From: Butyrivibrio sp.
GTDB taxonomy: Bacteria > Bacillota_A > Clostridia > Lachnospirales > Lachnospiraceae
Reading direction: 5' to 3'
Assembly: GCF_024699075.1 (NCBI RefSeq)
Contig: NZ_JAILQF010000003.1
Span: 1 to 5,505, forward strand
DNA length: 5,505 nt
Each line of letters starts with the position of its first letter. The first letter of the stretch is position 1. Both the position numbers and the translations under genes were made by a program. The notes under the pieces are model-generated. The model saw only the letters and a program-made list of their open reading frames with translations, had not been told where the DNA came from and searched no databases. Of the stretch, positions 4,385 through 5,505 are shown piece by piece.

Positions 4385-5505
4385 GTCTTGACATCGGCAT
4401 GGCTTAAATACAGAATAGCGGTCATGATAAAAATTGCAATGAAGATAACGGACGAAAAGACGAATAATCTAATATCTGCCGCACCCAATTCCCTTTGATT
4501 CATTGCAAGGTCGAACACAGAGAACGGGGAGAGATAAGGAATATCTTTTGCTATGCATGCAAGTCCGGCAAATCCGCCGAGGAACGCCAGTATTATAGGA
4601 ATGACAAAGTTTCTTATAACAAGTGAAACAAGTACCTGAAAAGCACATATAGTCCAGGATCCTATAATTCCCATTATTAACCATAAAAGCAGTCCTGATG
4701 GCAATTTTCCATCCATGTGTATAATTGAGCCGGATATAAGATACAAAGCCATAACCCAGATAAGTGAAATTGATGTAATGAAGCATGTTGCCGCATATTT
4801 GCCGAGAACTGTGATTGCCGGTTTTTGATGAGTCATTAGAAGATTTATATTTGTTCCGCAGTGTTCTATTCTCCAGATGCATCCTGCAAAAATTCCTATG
4901 ATCACCGGCATGAAGAAGTAGCATAAAAACAATGTGTGCTGAGTCCACAATGAATACCACCCATCTTTCAATATGCTAATATTGGCAAGATAGTTTATGG
5001 TTCCTATCGCTGCTGATATTGAAGGAACGATGAAGAAGGCAATCCATGCAGGTGAACCCTTCAGCTTCAGAAACTCAACAGGGAGTCTATGCAGAATAAT
5101 TTTATCATTTTTTTTGAATGAAACCATTTTTTCAGACTCTTCTACCCCGGACTTTTCGAGCAGTATAAGGGTAAGAACTATAGAAAGGATGATCCAGCAA
5201 ATACAGATGATTACCGGAAAACAGTCCGGATTTTCAACATAAAACCGGCTTACTCTTGTATTGGGGTTCCAGTCCAGCCTGGTAAAACCTGATGTAACAA
5301 ATGCAGCCCATGGGATAAGCTTTTGGACAAAAGATTCCGGAAGGAATAGGGAGAAAAAGCTAATGAAACTTCCCATGATCCCTATAGAGATGCTGAGTGC
5401 CTGATTCCGAAAAAAGAATGCTAAAGGCAATTGAACACTTAATAGCGCCATGCAGATTATAAATGTGGTCACACCATGAATTACAAGGTATCTGGTTGGG
5501 AAACT
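4375..5505 (-). CDS. Fused ABC permease of lantibiotic-immunity type (LanE end joined to LanG); 5' partial
   Basis: The frame is open to the right edge, giving 377 residues with the N-terminus missing; a GTG at 5472-5470 is probably just an internal Val. Residues 1 to about 125 look like the end of a MutE/EpiE/SpaE-type permease, with membrane segments near 12-32, 36-55 and 94-116 and FFRNQALSISIGIMGSF. From about Met127 a second unit of 251 residues begins, matching a complete MutG/SpaG-type permease. It has EFLKLKGSPAW, then GWYSLWTQHT, an IWRIEH stretch after the second span, and about six spans. The Arg-Asn motif recurs (33-34 and 298-299), as expected for two related subunits. In LanFEG exporters these are separate proteins that, with an ATPase, expel lantibiotics or related peptides and give immunity or resistance. 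The substrate is unknown. The ATPase gene and the rest of the first permease should lie beyond 5505. Confidence 0.85.
   Translation of the reverse strand, partial: SFPTRYLVIHGVTTFIICMALLSVQLPLAFFFRNQALSISIGIMGSFISFFSLFLPESFVQKLIPWAAFVTSGFTRLDWNPNTRVSRFYVENPDCFPVIICICWIILSIVLTLILLEKSGVEESEKMVSFKKNDKIILHRLPVEFLKLKGSPAWIAFFIVPSISAAIGTINYLANISILKDGWYSLWTQHTLFLCYFFMPVIIGIFAGCIWRIEHCGTNINLLMTHQKPAITVLGKYAATCFITSISLIWVMALYLISGSIIHMDGKLPSGLLLWLIMGIIGSWTICAFQVLVSLVIRNFVIPIILAFLGGFAGLACIAKDIPYLSPFSVFDLAMNQRELGAADIRLFVFSSVIFIAIFIMTAILYLSHADVKTNE

Noticed and set aside
1..5505. CRISPR arrays, tRNA, rRNA or insertion sequences
   Set aside because: No regularly spaced identical repeats, cloverleaf or rRNA signatures, or transposase-like frames were seen. 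The only tandem repeats are the ~38-bp and 40-bp imperfect units without spacers.

Overview
The window looks like chromosomal DNA of a low-GC Gram-positive, most likely a clostridial Firmicute of the Lachnospiraceae type. This rests on A/T-rich spacers, strong AGGAGG-type ribosome binding sites, Cys-lipobox lipoproteins with long Asp/Ser/Thr/Glu linkers, a RelB-YoeB toxin-antitoxin pair and a lantibiotic-immunity-type ABC permease. The genus cannot be fixed from the sequence alone.

Layout. Positions 1-186 hold the C-terminal end of an unidentified cytoplasmic-looking protein, with a probable intrinsic terminator at 294-327. A spacer carrying three imperfect tandem copies of a ~38-bp unit (391-503) leads to two same-strand lipoprotein genes (513-1898 and 1963-2706). 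They share the same first five residues (MKRKI) and the same lipobox position (Cys18), and each has an acidic metal-loop-like motif. A 40-bp tandem duplication lies across the stop codon of the first. A new promoter (2745-2773) and a leader hairpin precede a multi-spanning membrane protein of unknown function (2837-3502). A strong bidirectional terminator (3521-3548) separates this rightward block from a leftward block.

The leftward block contains a RelB/DinJ-like antitoxin and a YoeB-family mRNA-interferase toxin with overlapping reading frames (4133 down to 3605), with their own promoter and a candidate operator. Upstream of these, on the same strand, is the 3' part of an ABC permease gene (4375 to beyond 5505). 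In it the end of one LanE/MutE-like permease runs without a stop into a complete LanG/MutG-like permease. The ATPase and the rest of the first permease should lie just beyond the right edge.

Functional reading. No single pathway links the whole window. The lipoproteins and the membrane protein are probably surface functions. The toxin-antitoxin pair is an independent accessory module inserted between them and an export or immunity transporter. The most unusual points are the fused permease, the two short tandem duplications flanking the first lipoprotein gene, and the pairing of a YoeB toxin with a RelB-type rather than a YefM-type antitoxin.
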